Source of the DNA: Lentihominibacter faecis
GTDB taxonomy: Bacteria; Bacillota; Clostridia; Peptostreptococcales; Anaerovoracaceae
Assembly: GCF_014306095.1 (NCBI RefSeq)
Contig: NZ_JACRWC010000108.1
Span: 1 to 37,772, forward strand
DNA: 37,772 nucleotides
Direction of reading: 5' to 3'
This document shows positions 8,487 to 16,067 of the stretch, piece by piece. The stretch's first letter is position 1; the number at the start of each line of letters is the position of its first letter. The position numbers and the translations under genes were made by a program. The notes beneath the pieces were generated by a model. It did no database searches, had not been told where the DNA came from, and saw only the letters and a program-made list of their open reading frames with translations.

Positions 8487-8515
8487 TTGACACGGCGCGA
8501 TGTTGTATGTAAAAT
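8487..8515 (+). promoter_or_regulatory. Sigma-A-type promoter of comEA
   Basis: A perfect -35 TTGACA (8487-8492) and a -10 TAAAAT (8510-8515) are separated by 17 bp. Transcription would start about 40 nt before the comEA ATG at 8562. This also shows that a longer frame starting at 8487 is not the gene start. Confidence 0.8.
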
Positions 8516-8561
8516 AATGCCAACACCCGAACGAATGAATAAGAGAAAGGGGGCGCAAGAT

Positions 8562-9215
8562 ATGAAAAAACTGATGGAGATCCTCGGCGACAAGAGGGAA
8601 CTCTGCCGGTTACTGAATGAGCACAAGGATATGCTGAAGAAGGTGGGGATCGTGGTTTTGGTGATCGTGCTGGGACTGGTAGTGTCTGCGGTGAAAAACG
8701 GTGGACAGGAAGAAGCCCAGGCACAGGAGACGACGGTGGCCGCAGAAGAAGAAACGGCTGAGGTGATCTATGTCGATGTGGGAGGTGAAGTGAATCAGCC
8801 TTCTGTAGTAGAACTGACGGATGGCAGTCGTGTAACGGATGCTATTGCTGCGGCAGGAGGGTTGACGGAGAAGGCGGATCTGACGGATATCAATCGTGCA
8901 GCTTTTGTCAGCGATGGAGAGAAAATTTTTATTCCTTCGCAGGAAGAATACGACTCCGATGGACTGCTTTCCGGTGACAGTGGAAACAGTGGTGGGAGTG
9001 GAGCTTCAGGAAGATCATCTGACGGCAAGATCAATATCAATACGGCGGATTCCACACAGCTGCAGGAACTGAACGGAGTAGGTCCGGCAACTGCAGAAAA
9101 GATCATTGATTACAGGAAACAGAACGGTAGATTTCAATCGATCGAGGATATCAAAAACGTTTCGGGAATAGGAGATAAAACATACGAAAAATTAAAGGAT
9201 CATATTAGAGTTTGA
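8562..9215 (+). CDS. comEA: ComEA-family competence/DNA-binding protein
   Basis: ComEA is the membrane-anchored DNA receptor of natural transformation. The 217-aa product has one N-terminal membrane helix (about residues 27-44, VGIVVLVIVLGLVVSAV), a charged linker and an SLBB-type domain (VIYVDVGGEVNQPSVVEL...RVTDAIAAAGGL). A Gly/Ser linker then leads to a C-terminal helix-hairpin-helix pair (ININTADSTQLQELNGVGPATAEKII and SGIGDKTYEKL). The start is set by the AAAGGGGGCG ribosome-binding site and by the promoter upstream. comEB and comEC are not adjacent. The gene stands alone between a strong promoter and the adhesin gene 27 bp downstream, which may be co-transcribed. Confidence 0.92.
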   Translation: MKKLMEILGDKRELCRLLNEHKDMLKKVGIVVLVIVLGLVVSAVKNGGQEEAQAQETTVAAEEETAEVIYVDVGGEVNQPSVVELTDGSRVTDAIAAAGGLTEKADLTDINRAAFVSDGEKIFIPSQEEYDSDGLLSGDSGNSGGSGASGRSSDGKININTADSTQLQELNGVGPATAEKIIDYRKQNGRFQSIEDIKNVSGIGDKTYEKLKDHIRV

Positions 9216-9242
9216 TCTGAAAAGGATAAGGAGAGGTAGAGA

Positions 9243-11090
9243 ATGGTTAAAAAAAGGGGGATACTACTACGTATTATTACGGGTACTGTGATGCTGATTC
9301 TGGTAGTTGTAAGTGCACTGGTGCAGACAGAACCGGCAGCAGCGGCAGGCTCCGGAATCTCAAAGGTGTCGTTTGATGGCTATTTAAAAGGCGTAGAATA
9401 CAAAGTGTATACCGTGGAGAAAAACGGCAGTGTGCTGTTCTATAATCAGGACGGGAGCACATATGTGCAGCAGGTGACTGGACTGCAGCCTTCCAAGCGG
9501 CGGCATATGATCTTGACGGATGTGTCCAGCGGTGAAAAGCGTGAAGGCTACTGTATTGAATTCGATGCAGATTTTCGTGTACAGACATCCTATGAAAGCA
9601 CAGGATATCTGACGGATAAAGCGTATTTCAGTCACATGCCGGAGGATGTGAAAAAGTTAATGCTGGCAGTAACGTATTATGGGAAAAACGGAGATAATCC
9701 ACTGCCGGTTTCCGGAGTCAGCGGTGAGGACTATTATTATGCAACACAGGTCATGATCTGGGAGGTACAGCAGCAGCTTCGCGTATTTGAACGGGACAGA
9801 AATGGCAGGATCACGGGAACGAAGAGAGTGGCAGCTCATGGGATGCAGGCTGACTATTTTTACCGGTCGCTGAAAGGACGTGCAGCAGAAAAATGTTATG
9901 ATTTTCTGGCAGAAAATATAGGAAAGCACTTTGTGACACCTGAGTTTGTCGGAGAGACGGCGGAGAAAGCAGCACCGGTGCTGATGAAATACGACATGGA
10001 AACAAAATCGTGGAAAGCCAATGCGGATGAAGGAAACTGCAGCTTTGATATGAAATGGGCAGTAGAGGACATCCAGTATTCAAAGGAGGGCTCGGCACAT
10101 AATTTCACAACATCCAAGGCTATCGATGGAGAAAAAATCGTAAAAGTAAAGCGAAAGACAGAGGAAGGATCATCAGCAGAAAATCTGTTGATCTGGAACC
10201 ATGAGGGCAGCAAACGGATGCAGGTGTTATCTACCGGATCGGCTTCCCCTCCGGAGTTCTTCATGCGATTAAAAACGGATGTGCCGGCAGAAGTGACTGT
10301 GGAAAAAAAGGATGCGGAAACCGGAAAATCCATTCCGGCGGAGCAGACGCAGTATAAGGTGAAGAGTCTGGATCTGAATCGTTATGTGTCAGACGGAATG
10401 AAAAAGAAAGACGGGGAAGTGTATGAAACAGATCGAGACGGCAGGATCGTGATCCCGGTAAAACTGCAGCAGGGCACATACCAGCTGGAAGAGATCAAAG
10501 CCCCTAAAGGCTATGTTGTAGCAAAGGAACCGCAGCAGTTTAAAGTAGATGGCAAGACCGCTTCAATAACGTTAGAACAAAAGGATATGCCGCAGAAAGG
10601 AAAAATCACCATTAAGAAAATCGGTGAATACAAGCACCATGACAATTGGGCAGATATTAGAGAGAAGGTCATGGGCGGTATTGATTTTGATATCATCGCT
10701 TTGGCGGATATCATTACGCCGGATGGAACCGTTCGGGCGGAAAAAGGTCAGGTCGTCGATACTGTGCGAACAGATTTTAATGGGAATGTCAGCAGCAAAC
10801 CATTGTATTTAGGTCCGTATAATGTGGTAGAAAAGGATGCCCCGGTAGAATACCGTATCGCAGAACCGATCAATGTGGCTTTGGTTTATGGTGATCAGAA
10901 CGTGGATATCGTGGAGAAGCAGATCAATATATTGAATCGTCTGAAGAGAAATATCGACAGCTTGGGAGAGACACCAAAGACAGGGGATGAAAGTGGGGTC
11001 AATACGATCCTTCTGGTAATGCTTCTTTCGCTTACGGTGATGGCTGTGACAGCGGTTTTATTTAGGCTGAGGAAAGACGAGCAGAAGTAG
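9243..11090 (+). CDS. Thioester (TQXA)-domain surface adhesin with SpaA-like domains and sortase signal
   Basis: A signal peptide (residues ~1-36, cut near AAAAG) is followed by a thioester domain: Cys104 in EGYCIEFD and Gln169 in YYYATQVMIWEVQ are placed as in TQXA domains, which form an internal Cys-Gln thioester able to bind host surfaces covalently. Two SpaA/Cna-B-like modules follow (about 300-440 and 445-565). The first ends TYQLEEIKAPKGY, carrying the Glu typical of isopeptide-forming domains. The C-terminus has a sorting signal (TPKTGD near residue 577), a hydrophobic helix and a positive tail. The sorting motif is a TPKTG variant of LPXTG. No sortase or pilin genes are in the window. 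The function is inferred from domain type. Confidence 0.88.
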   Translation: MVKKRGILLRIITGTVMLILVVVSALVQTEPAAAAGSGISKVSFDGYLKGVEYKVYTVEKNGSVLFYNQDGSTYVQQVTGLQPSKRRHMILTDVSSGEKREGYCIEFDADFRVQTSYESTGYLTDKAYFSHMPEDVKKLMLAVTYYGKNGDNPLPVSGVSGEDYYYATQVMIWEVQQQLRVFERDRNGRITGTKRVAAHGMQADYFYRSLKGRAAEKCYDFLAENIGKHFVTPEFVGETAEKAAPVLMKYDMETKSWKANADEGNCSFDMKWAVEDIQYSKEGSAHNFTTSKAIDGEKIVKVKRKTEEGSSAENLLIWNHEGSKRMQVLSTGSASPPEFFMRLKTDVPAEVTVEKKDAETGKSIPAEQTQYKVKSLDLNRYVSDGMKKKDGEVYETDRDGRIVIPVKLQQGTYQLEEIKAPKGYVVAKEPQQFKVDGKTASITLEQKDMPQKGKITIKKIGEYKHHDNWADIREKVMGGIDFDIIALADIITPDGTVRAEKGQVVDTVRTDFNGNVSSKPLYLGPYNVVEKDAPVEYRIAEPINVALVYGDQNVDIVEKQINILNRLKRNIDSLGETPKTGDESGVNTILLVMLLSLTVMAVTAVLFRLRKDEQK

Positions 11091-11112
11091 ATAGAACTGA
11101 AGGCTTAATAAA

Positions 11113-11160
11113 AAAGAGGCGACAGCCCGGACTTAAAGTCTGGTGCTTGTCACCTCTTTG
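11113..11160 (-). terminator. Terminator of the deoD-mntR unit, possibly bidirectional
   Basis: A long imperfect stem (AAGAGG-GACA...TTGTC-CCTCTT with an inner GGACT/AGTCT block) lies between the convergent adhesin and mntR genes. Read on the minus strand it is followed by TTTTTTATT, a strong U-run. On the plus strand the tail is weak, so it mainly ends the minus-strand unit. Confidence 0.8.
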
Positions 11161-11169
11161 TGCTAAATG

Positions 11170-11535
11170 CTAAATATTTGCCAGGTGTTTTTTGAGACAT
11201 TCAAAGGTCTCATCGCTGAGGTGGTGTTCGATCTTGCAGGCATCTTCCCGGGCGGTTTCTTCAGAAACTCCGCACCGCACGAACAGATCCGTAAGGAACA
11301 CATGTCGTTCGTAGGTTTCCTTGGCGATTTTTTTACCGGCATCTGTGAGGAAAATATGTCCGTCCTCATCTCGGGTAATGTAGCCGTTTTCTTCCAGCTG
11401 TTTCATGGCGATGCTGACGCTCGGCTTGGAGAAACCCAGATGGTTTACGATGTCGATGGAGCGTACACGCCCTTTTTCATTTCTCAGAATAAGTATGGAT
11501 TCCAGATAGTTTTCTGCGGATTCAAGTATTTTCAA
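11170..11535 (-). CDS. mntR: DtxR/MntR-family metal-dependent repressor
   Basis: The 121-aa protein has an N-terminal winged helix (SIDIVNHLGFSKPSVSIAMKQLEENGYI) and a C-terminal metal-binding and dimer region with EDACKIEHHLSDET, the conserved MntR/DtxR block containing Glu and His ligands. It lacks the SH3-like third domain of DtxR, so it is MntR-sized. Such proteins sense Mn(II) or Fe(II) and repress uptake genes. The start codon is TTG, supported by a GGAGG about 7 nt upstream that lies just after the deoD stop; the two genes are 11 bp apart and co-transcribed. No metal transporter is in the window. Mn versus Fe is not decided. Confidence 0.88.
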   Translation of the reverse strand: MKILESAENYLESILILRNEKGRVRSIDIVNHLGFSKPSVSIAMKQLEENGYITRDEDGHIFLTDAGKKIAKETYERHVFLTDLFVRCGVSEETAREDACKIEHHLSDETFECLKKHLANI

Positions 11536-11546
11536 TTTCGTGCCTC

Positions 11547-12254
11547 CTATTTGATGGCTGTTTCCAGCGCCAGTTTCATCATATCAGTGAACGAGTTCTG
11601 ACGTTCCTCTGCCGTGGCCTTCTCCCCGGTCACGAAGTGATCGCTGATGGTCATCATAGCCAGCGCGTTTACCCGGTTGTAGGCGGCGTTCATGTAGAGG
11701 GCAGCAGCTTCCATTTCTACAGCCAGAACGTTCATGGCAGCCCACTTCTTCCACCAGTCTTCCTTCAGTTCATAGAATACATCACAGGATACGATGTTTC
11801 CGGCTTTGAACGGGATGTCCAGATGCTTTGATGTTGCCTCCAGCTCGGAGAGCAGTTTGAAGCTGGCACACGGAGCATAGTTTCCCGGTACGTCAAATGC
11901 GTGGATGTAATTGGAATCGGTAGATGCTGCCATACCGACCACTATATCTCGTACTTTGATATCCTCATGGAAAGAGCCTGCCGTACCGATACGGATCAGA
12001 TTCTGCACGCCGTATTCAGTGATCAGCTCCCAGGAGTAGATCCCCATGGAGGGCATTCCCATCCCAGTTCCCTGTACGGAAACAGGTACGCCTCTGTAGG
12101 TTCCGGTGTATCCCAGCATACCGCGGATCTCATTGTAGCATTTCGGGGAATCCAGAAAGTTTTCTGCGATAAATTTTGCACGAAGAGGATCACCCGGAAG
12201 CAGGATGGATTCTGCAATATCATTCTTATTTGCAGCGTTGATATGTGTGCTCAT
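11547..12254 (-). CDS. deoD: Purine-nucleoside phosphorylase DeoD
   Basis: DeoD performs phosphorolysis of purine (deoxy)nucleosides to base plus (deoxy)ribose-1-phosphate in purine salvage. The 235-aa length and motifs fit the hexameric bacterial type: MSTHINAANKNDIAESILLPGDPLRAKFIAE, GTGMGMPSMGIY, RIGTAGSF, AVEMEAAALY (the ribose-binding Met-Glu), and TISDHFVTGE with the catalytic Asp. It is the first gene of a two-gene minus-strand unit with mntR. Confidence 0.96.
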   Translation of the reverse strand: MSTHINAANKNDIAESILLPGDPLRAKFIAENFLDSPKCYNEIRGMLGYTGTYRGVPVSVQGTGMGMPSMGIYSWELITEYGVQNLIRIGTAGSFHEDIKVRDIVVGMAASTDSNYIHAFDVPGNYAPCASFKLLSELEATSKHLDIPFKAGNIVSCDVFYELKEDWWKKWAAMNVLAVEMEAAALYMNAAYNRVNALAMMTISDHFVTGEKATAEERQNSFTDMMKLALETAIK

Positions 12255-12291
12255 AGAAAGAGTCCTTTCGTTCCTTTATAGTATTATGAAT

Positions 12292-12300
12292 AGTATACCA
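12292..12300 (-). promoter_or_regulatory. Extended -10 promoter of deoD-mntR
   Basis: On the minus strand the sequence reads TGGTATACT, an extended -10 motif about 38 bp upstream of the deoD start. No convincing -35 box is present at the right distance. Confidence 0.5.
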
Positions 12301-12346
12301 CAAAATATGGGAAAATGGGCTTAATTTTTTATAAAGTTTGCATTTC

Positions 12347-13393
12347 CTAACCTCGCTGATACAGGAGGATTTTTTTTTGCACAAGGTCAATAGAGATTTC
12401 AGCGCCCATGGGCATGGTGCTTTGCGGGTACATATGACCGGCTCTGTAGTTCAGCAGGGTCGGTTTTTTGTATGGCAGGATGACTTCCTCGATGATCTGC
12501 TGCAAAGTCAGGGTGCTGTCTGCGATGACACCGCTGTCTGACGGGTCGTCGTGGGGAGGTTCTTCACAGTCTGTAAAGGTGCCGAGAATGATCCCGGCGC
12601 AGTCCCGGATTTTTCCAGCCAGAGCCAGGGCTGTCAAGTTGCGGTCCAGCCGGTAAGGGCGCTCGCCCACGTCTTCTAAAAAGAGAATGGCGTCTTTCGT
12701 GTCGATCTCCCAGGGAGATCCGAGGGTGCCGGCTACAAGAGACAGATTTCCGCCGGTGAGGCGACCGGTGACCATCGGATTGCCTTTGGGAGCATGGGGA
12801 GCATCAGAGATACCGGGAGCATAAGGGACGTTGGGAGTATCGGATAAGTTTGTGCCGGAGCCTGTCGGATAAAGTGCACGCAGCTCCTGTCCCGGCGGAT
12901 TTTGCAGCTCGCAGATTTCCTGCGGGCGGAACAGCTGGGATCTCAAGGAGTCTAACGTGAAGTCATCCAGCCTGCTGTAGTCGGTATTAGGCATGGGACC
13001 GTGGAATGTGATGAAGCTGCACAGCTTATTGATAGAGGTATGGAGAGCGGTGATGTCGCTGTAGCCGATGAGTGGCTTGGGATTCTGGCGGATCATATCA
13101 AAATCCAGCAGGGGAAGCAGACGCATGGCGCCGAAGCCGCCGCGCAGGCAGAAGATCCCGGCGATGTCTTTGCGGGAAAAAGCTTCGTTGAGGTCGGAGG
13201 CGCGCTGGGCGTCTGTTCCGGCCATGTAGCCGTGGTGCTCCCGGCAGCTGGGCATGACCACTGGATTGAGCCCCAGCAGTTTCACGGATTTGATGGCGGC
13301 TTTCAGGTTGACGGCAGGGACAGGAGACGATGGAGCGGTCAGAGCCACCGTATCACCCGGCTGCAGCGGGCGAGGGTAAAAGAGTTTGTTCAT
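12347..13393 (-). CDS. LD-carboxypeptidase (peptidase family S66, LdcA/MccF type)
   Basis: S66 enzymes remove the terminal D-amino acid from muropeptide tetrapeptides during cell-wall recycling or, in MccF relatives, inactivate microcin C-type compounds. The 348-aa protein shows the nucleophile S112 in IGYSDITALH, the catalytic-Glu block FLEDVGERPYRLDRNL and a late His in YRAGHMYPQ. The N-terminal LQPGDTVALTAPSSP is also typical. An extra Pro-rich loop (about residues 170-200, NLSDTPNVPYAPGISDAPHA) interrupts the domain before VTGRLTGGNLSL and is encoded by short GGGAGCAT-type repeats. Start is ATG with a nearby AAGGA. LdcA versus MccF function cannot be separated here. Confidence 0.9.
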   Translation of the reverse strand: MNKLFYPRPLQPGDTVALTAPSSPVPAVNLKAAIKSVKLLGLNPVVMPSCREHHGYMAGTDAQRASDLNEAFSRKDIAGIFCLRGGFGAMRLLPLLDFDMIRQNPKPLIGYSDITALHTSINKLCSFITFHGPMPNTDYSRLDDFTLDSLRSQLFRPQEICELQNPPGQELRALYPTGSGTNLSDTPNVPYAPGISDAPHAPKGNPMVTGRLTGGNLSLVAGTLGSPWEIDTKDAILFLEDVGERPYRLDRNLTALALAGKIRDCAGIILGTFTDCEEPPHDDPSDSGVIADSTLTLQQIIEEVILPYKKPTLLNYRAGHMYPQSTMPMGAEISIDLVQKKILLYQRG

Positions 13394-13451
13394 GAGGGTG
13401 TCCTTCTTTCGCTAATATTTTTTAATCAGTCTGATACTTGTCTTTTTGTAT

Positions 13452-13485
13452 AAAAAAAAGATGGGAGACACTGGCCATCTTTTTC
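13452..13485 (-). terminator. Terminator after rpsT
   Basis: AAAAGATGG (13456-13464) and CCATCTTTT (13475-13483) form a 9-bp stem with a 10-nt loop. On the minus strand it is followed by a run of T residues. It lies about 75 bp past the rpsT stop. Confidence 0.8.
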
Positions 13486-13558
13486 TTAGTGGAACGATTT
13501 TAAATTCGTTTCTCATTTCTGTGCATTTAACTTATGCACGGGTGGGGACGGGTGAGAA

Positions 13559-13825
13559 TTAAGCGTTCGCTTTGTTGAATCTCTTTGCTAATCTGGAGAC
13601 TTTTCTGGATGCAGCGTTCTTGTGGATCGTATGTTTAGCAGCAGCCTGCATCAGCTTCTTTTCTGCTAAAGTCAGCTTTTCCTTAGCTGTTTCCATATCA
13701 CCAGCTTCGAGTGCAGCGTCATAAGCCTTTAAGATTGCTTTCAGGTGACCCTTAACACGTCTGTTTCTAGCTGTCTTCTTGTCGATTACACGGATTCTTT
13801 TTTTTGCGGATTTAATGTTTGCCAT
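13559..13825 (-). CDS. rpsT: 30S ribosomal protein S20
   Basis: This is an 88-aa Lys/Ala-rich helical protein beginning MANIKSAKKRIRVIDKKTARNRRVKG, the S20 signature; it binds 16S rRNA early in 30S assembly. It has its own promoter (13873-13901) and terminator and is divergent from gpr, the arrangement found in many Firmicutes. Confidence 0.97.
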   Translation of the reverse strand: MANIKSAKKRIRVIDKKTARNRRVKGHLKAILKAYDAALEAGDMETAKEKLTLAEKKLMQAAAKHTIHKNAASRKVSRLAKRFNKANA

Positions 13826-13872
13826 TTAAATTACCCCACTTTCTTTATTCTATAGCATAAAACCACAAACTA

Positions 13873-13901
13873 AGTATAAATGAATAAAAGGCTTTTGGCA
13901 A
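13873..13901 (-). promoter_or_regulatory. Sigma-A-type promoter of rpsT
   Basis: On the minus strand a -35 TTGCCA (complement at 13896-13901) and a -10 TATACT (complement at 13873-13878) are 17 bp apart, leaving a leader of about 40 nt. Confidence 0.75.
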
Positions 13902-13938
13902 GGGAAAAATCAGGAGCAGGAAAGGATGTGAGACAGGA

Positions 13939-14808
13939 ATGAATCAGTATCGGACGGATCTGGCCATCGAGTGTCAGGAAATTCTGGATGAAAGTGCCGG
14001 GATCCAGATGGAAAAAATCGAATACAACGGAGGGATCCGCGTTACCAGGATCAAGATCATTTCGCAGGAAGCTGCAAAGAAAATGGGAAAGCCGGTCGGA
14101 AGCTATATTACTCTGGAAGCAGATGGTGTTCTGGAAGAAGAGGACGGTATCAAAGAAAAAACCGCAAAGGCAGTGGCGGGAGAACTGGGACAGCTCCTGC
14201 GTGTGGATTATACATTGAAAGTCCTTGTGGCAGGACTTGGAAACAGCCTGGTGACACCGGATCGTCTGGGGCCTGAGACGGCTGCAAAAGTACGGGTGAC
14301 ACGACATCTCTTCGTGATCTTCGATGCGGACGGCGACGAGGAAATGTCCAATGTCAGCTGCATCATTCCCGGAGTTACAGGTTCCACTGGTATGGAGACG
14401 GCAGAAGTGATCAAAAAAGCGGCGGAGATCGTAAAGCCGGATGTAGTCATCGTCATCGATTCTCTGGCAGCGCGGGATATCGACAGAGTCAGCACGACGA
14501 TCCAGCTGACGGACACGGGGATCCAGCCGGGAAGCGGCATGGGCAACCACCGAGCCGGCATCAATGAAGAGAACATTGGGGTCCCTGTGCTTGCGATCGG
14601 CGTTCCCACGGTCATAGATATCAAGACGATCCTGCGGGATGCGCTGGAAGAAAATCTGGACAGTGCGGAAGCAGTAGAGAAGTATTTAAGCGATTATGAC
14701 AGACAGATGATCGTTACTTCGACGGATATCGATATCCTTGTAAAAGATTTTTCTGATATTATTGCGGACGGCATCAATAAAACCCTTCATCCCGGCATAT
14801 ATTCCTAG
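13939..14808 (+). CDS. gpr: Germination protease GPR (peptidase A25)
   Basis: GPR is made in the forespore and degrades small acid-soluble DNA-binding proteins at germination. The 289-aa product begins with a short pro-region (MNQYRTDLAIECQEILDE) and shows family blocks such as VLVAGLGNSLVTPDRLGPETAAKV, VTGSTGMETAEVIK, VIVIDSLAARDIDRVSTTIQ and the conserved GVPTVIDIKTILRDAL. It is somewhat shorter than the Bacillus enzyme (about 370 aa) but matches clostridial lengths. It is divergent from rpsT and directly precedes spoIIP. No sigma-G promoter could be assigned with confidence. Confidence 0.96.
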   Translation: MNQYRTDLAIECQEILDESAGIQMEKIEYNGGIRVTRIKIISQEAAKKMGKPVGSYITLEADGVLEEEDGIKEKTAKAVAGELGQLLRVDYTLKVLVAGLGNSLVTPDRLGPETAAKVRVTRHLFVIFDADGDEEMSNVSCIIPGVTGSTGMETAEVIKKAAEIVKPDVVIVIDSLAARDIDRVSTTIQLTDTGIQPGSGMGNHRAGINEENIGVPVLAIGVPTVIDIKTILRDALEENLDSAEAVEKYLSDYDRQMIVTSTDIDILVKDFSDIIADGINKTLHPGIYS

Positions 14809-14830
14809 AAGAAACGTATGGAGGACAACT

Positions 14831-15733
14831 ATGAAGAACAGAAACCGTGTCTTTGCAGCTGGTGCGCTGCTTGTATTTTTACTTTCCACGTTGTTTTTCT
14901 GGAAAATCAATCCGGCGTCGGCGCTGACGGAGGCCTGGATAGATGAAGCGGAGCTGGGGCAGATGTGCATCCGGCAGGTGATCCCTTCGGCGGGCAAGCT
15001 GGAGACTGCAGAAAATACGGAGACGAACGATGGGCAGGACAATAAGTTAGCTGCGGATAAAGCCGACTCTGATGCTGCAAAGGAGGACAAATCGGATCAA
15101 GAAGAGGAAAAGACGGAGGATGTCAAGGTGTCCGGCGATCCGCAGGTGATCATCTACCATACGCACAGTACAGAATCCTATATGCCGTATAAGGAAAGCA
15201 ATTATCATCGGGAAGCAGAAGAAGGGACGGTGCGCGACGTAGGTAATGTTCTTGAGACGGAGCTGAAAAAAAGAGGGATCAACGTGATCCACGACAAGAC
15301 CATCCACGACCGGCCGTCCTACACGGCATCATATGGGCGTTCCAGGGAGACTATCAAGGCTCTGATGCAGAAGTATCCTACTGCAAAGTATGTTATCGAT
15401 CTTCATCGGGATGCAGCGGCAGCGTCCAGTACGGAAGGGAAAAAAATGAAGATCGGAAATACTGATGTCGCTAAATTCAGCCTGGTAGTAGGTCGCGGCA
15501 ATCAGAATTATACGGAACTTTATGCCTTTGCGAAAAAAGTCAGCCAGACAGCGGAAAGCCTTCATAAGGGCTTTGGCGGACCTATCATCGAAAAGGAATA
15601 CCGGTTCAACGAATTCGTCAGCAATCAGGCTATCCTGCTGGAAGTGGGGAACAATAAAAATACCATAGAAGAAGCGAGAGCCTGTGCTAAAAACTTTGCA
15701 GAAGTCCTGGCAAAGATCATCCTGGGCAAGTAG
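14831..15733 (+). CDS. spoIIP: Stage II sporulation protein P
   Basis: SpoIIP is a membrane-anchored peptidoglycan amidase/endopeptidase of the DMP complex that drives engulfment. The 300-aa product has an N-terminal anchor (about residues 8-24), a low-complexity acidic linker (about 55-95, Glu/Asp/Lys) and the catalytic region. Zn-binding motifs are visible: IIYHTHSTESYMP, IDLHRDAA and a late LLEVGNNKNTIEEA. The ATG at 14831 is supported by ATGGAGGACAACT; an upstream in-frame ATG at 14762 lies inside gpr without a ribosome-binding site. It starts 22 bp after gpr. Confidence 0.95.
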   Translation: MKNRNRVFAAGALLVFLLSTLFFWKINPASALTEAWIDEAELGQMCIRQVIPSAGKLETAENTETNDGQDNKLAADKADSDAAKEDKSDQEEEKTEDVKVSGDPQVIIYHTHSTESYMPYKESNYHREAEEGTVRDVGNVLETELKKRGINVIHDKTIHDRPSYTASYGRSRETIKALMQKYPTAKYVIDLHRDAAAASSTEGKKMKIGNTDVAKFSLVVGRGNQNYTELYAFAKKVSQTAESLHKGFGGPIIEKEYRFNEFVSNQAILLEVGNNKNTIEEARACAKNFAEVLAKIILGK

Positions 15734-15760
15734 AGAGCACAGCTCTGGAAAGGAATCGCA

Positions 15761-15946
15761 ATGAGAAGCAACAGGTATCAGCAGCAGAAAAAGGAACAAA
15801 AAATAAGATGTGTGAGAGCCGTTTTTGCATGGATCGTGGTGTTCCTTATCTTTTTTGCAGGAACGGGAGGAGTCCTTTTTGTGGATAATGTCTGTCTTGA
15901 AACTACCAGACAGGGCGGAAATTTAACGATGCATATGGAAAAATAA
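15761..15946 (+). CDS. Small single-pass membrane protein, unknown
   Basis: This 61-aa ORF between spoIIP and lepA has a basic N-terminus (RSNRYQQQKKEQKIR), one hydrophobic segment (about residues 21-43, AVFAWIVVFLIFFAGTGGVLFV) and a short extracellular-type tail. A purine-rich ribosome-binding site (GGAAAGGAA) lies about 7 nt before the ATG, 27 bp after the spoIIP stop, so it is probably co-transcribed in the spore operon. In Bacillus the same slot holds yqxA, but no clear sequence match is visible here. Start and reality are likely; function is unknown. Confidence 0.65.
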   Translation: MRSNRYQQQKKEQKIRCVRAVFAWIVVFLIFFAGTGGVLFVDNVCLETTRQGGNLTMHMEK

Positions 15947-15975
15947 TTGAAAAACACCGAGGTTTCCAGTAAAAT
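15947..15975 (+). promoter_or_regulatory. Putative sigma-A-type promoter upstream of lepA
   Basis: TTGAAA (15947-15952) and TAAAAT (15970-15975) are 17 bp apart. Transcription would start near 15982, just ahead of the strong hairpin at 15993, giving a leader that could be attenuated. Confidence 0.5.
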
Positions 15976-15992
15976 ATTCTTATGACACAATC

Positions 15993-16027
15993 AAAAAAGT
16001 CATGCAGAATCAGTGCACGGCTTTTTT
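15993..16027 (+). terminator. Terminator-like hairpin before lepA
   Basis: AAAAAAGTCATGCA and TGCACGGCTTTTTT form a 14-bp stem with one A-C mismatch and a 7-nt loop. It could end the gpr-spoIIP unit, and because a promoter lies just upstream it could also attenuate lepA. Confidence 0.6.
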
Positions 16028-16067
16028 GTGTAGCAATAAATAAGAAGAAATCACACGAGAGGCAGAC

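Noticed and set aside
14762..14830. Earlier start for spoIIP inside gpr
   Set aside because: There is no ribosome-binding site there. The ATG at 14831 has GGAGG and gives a normal membrane-anchored N-terminus.
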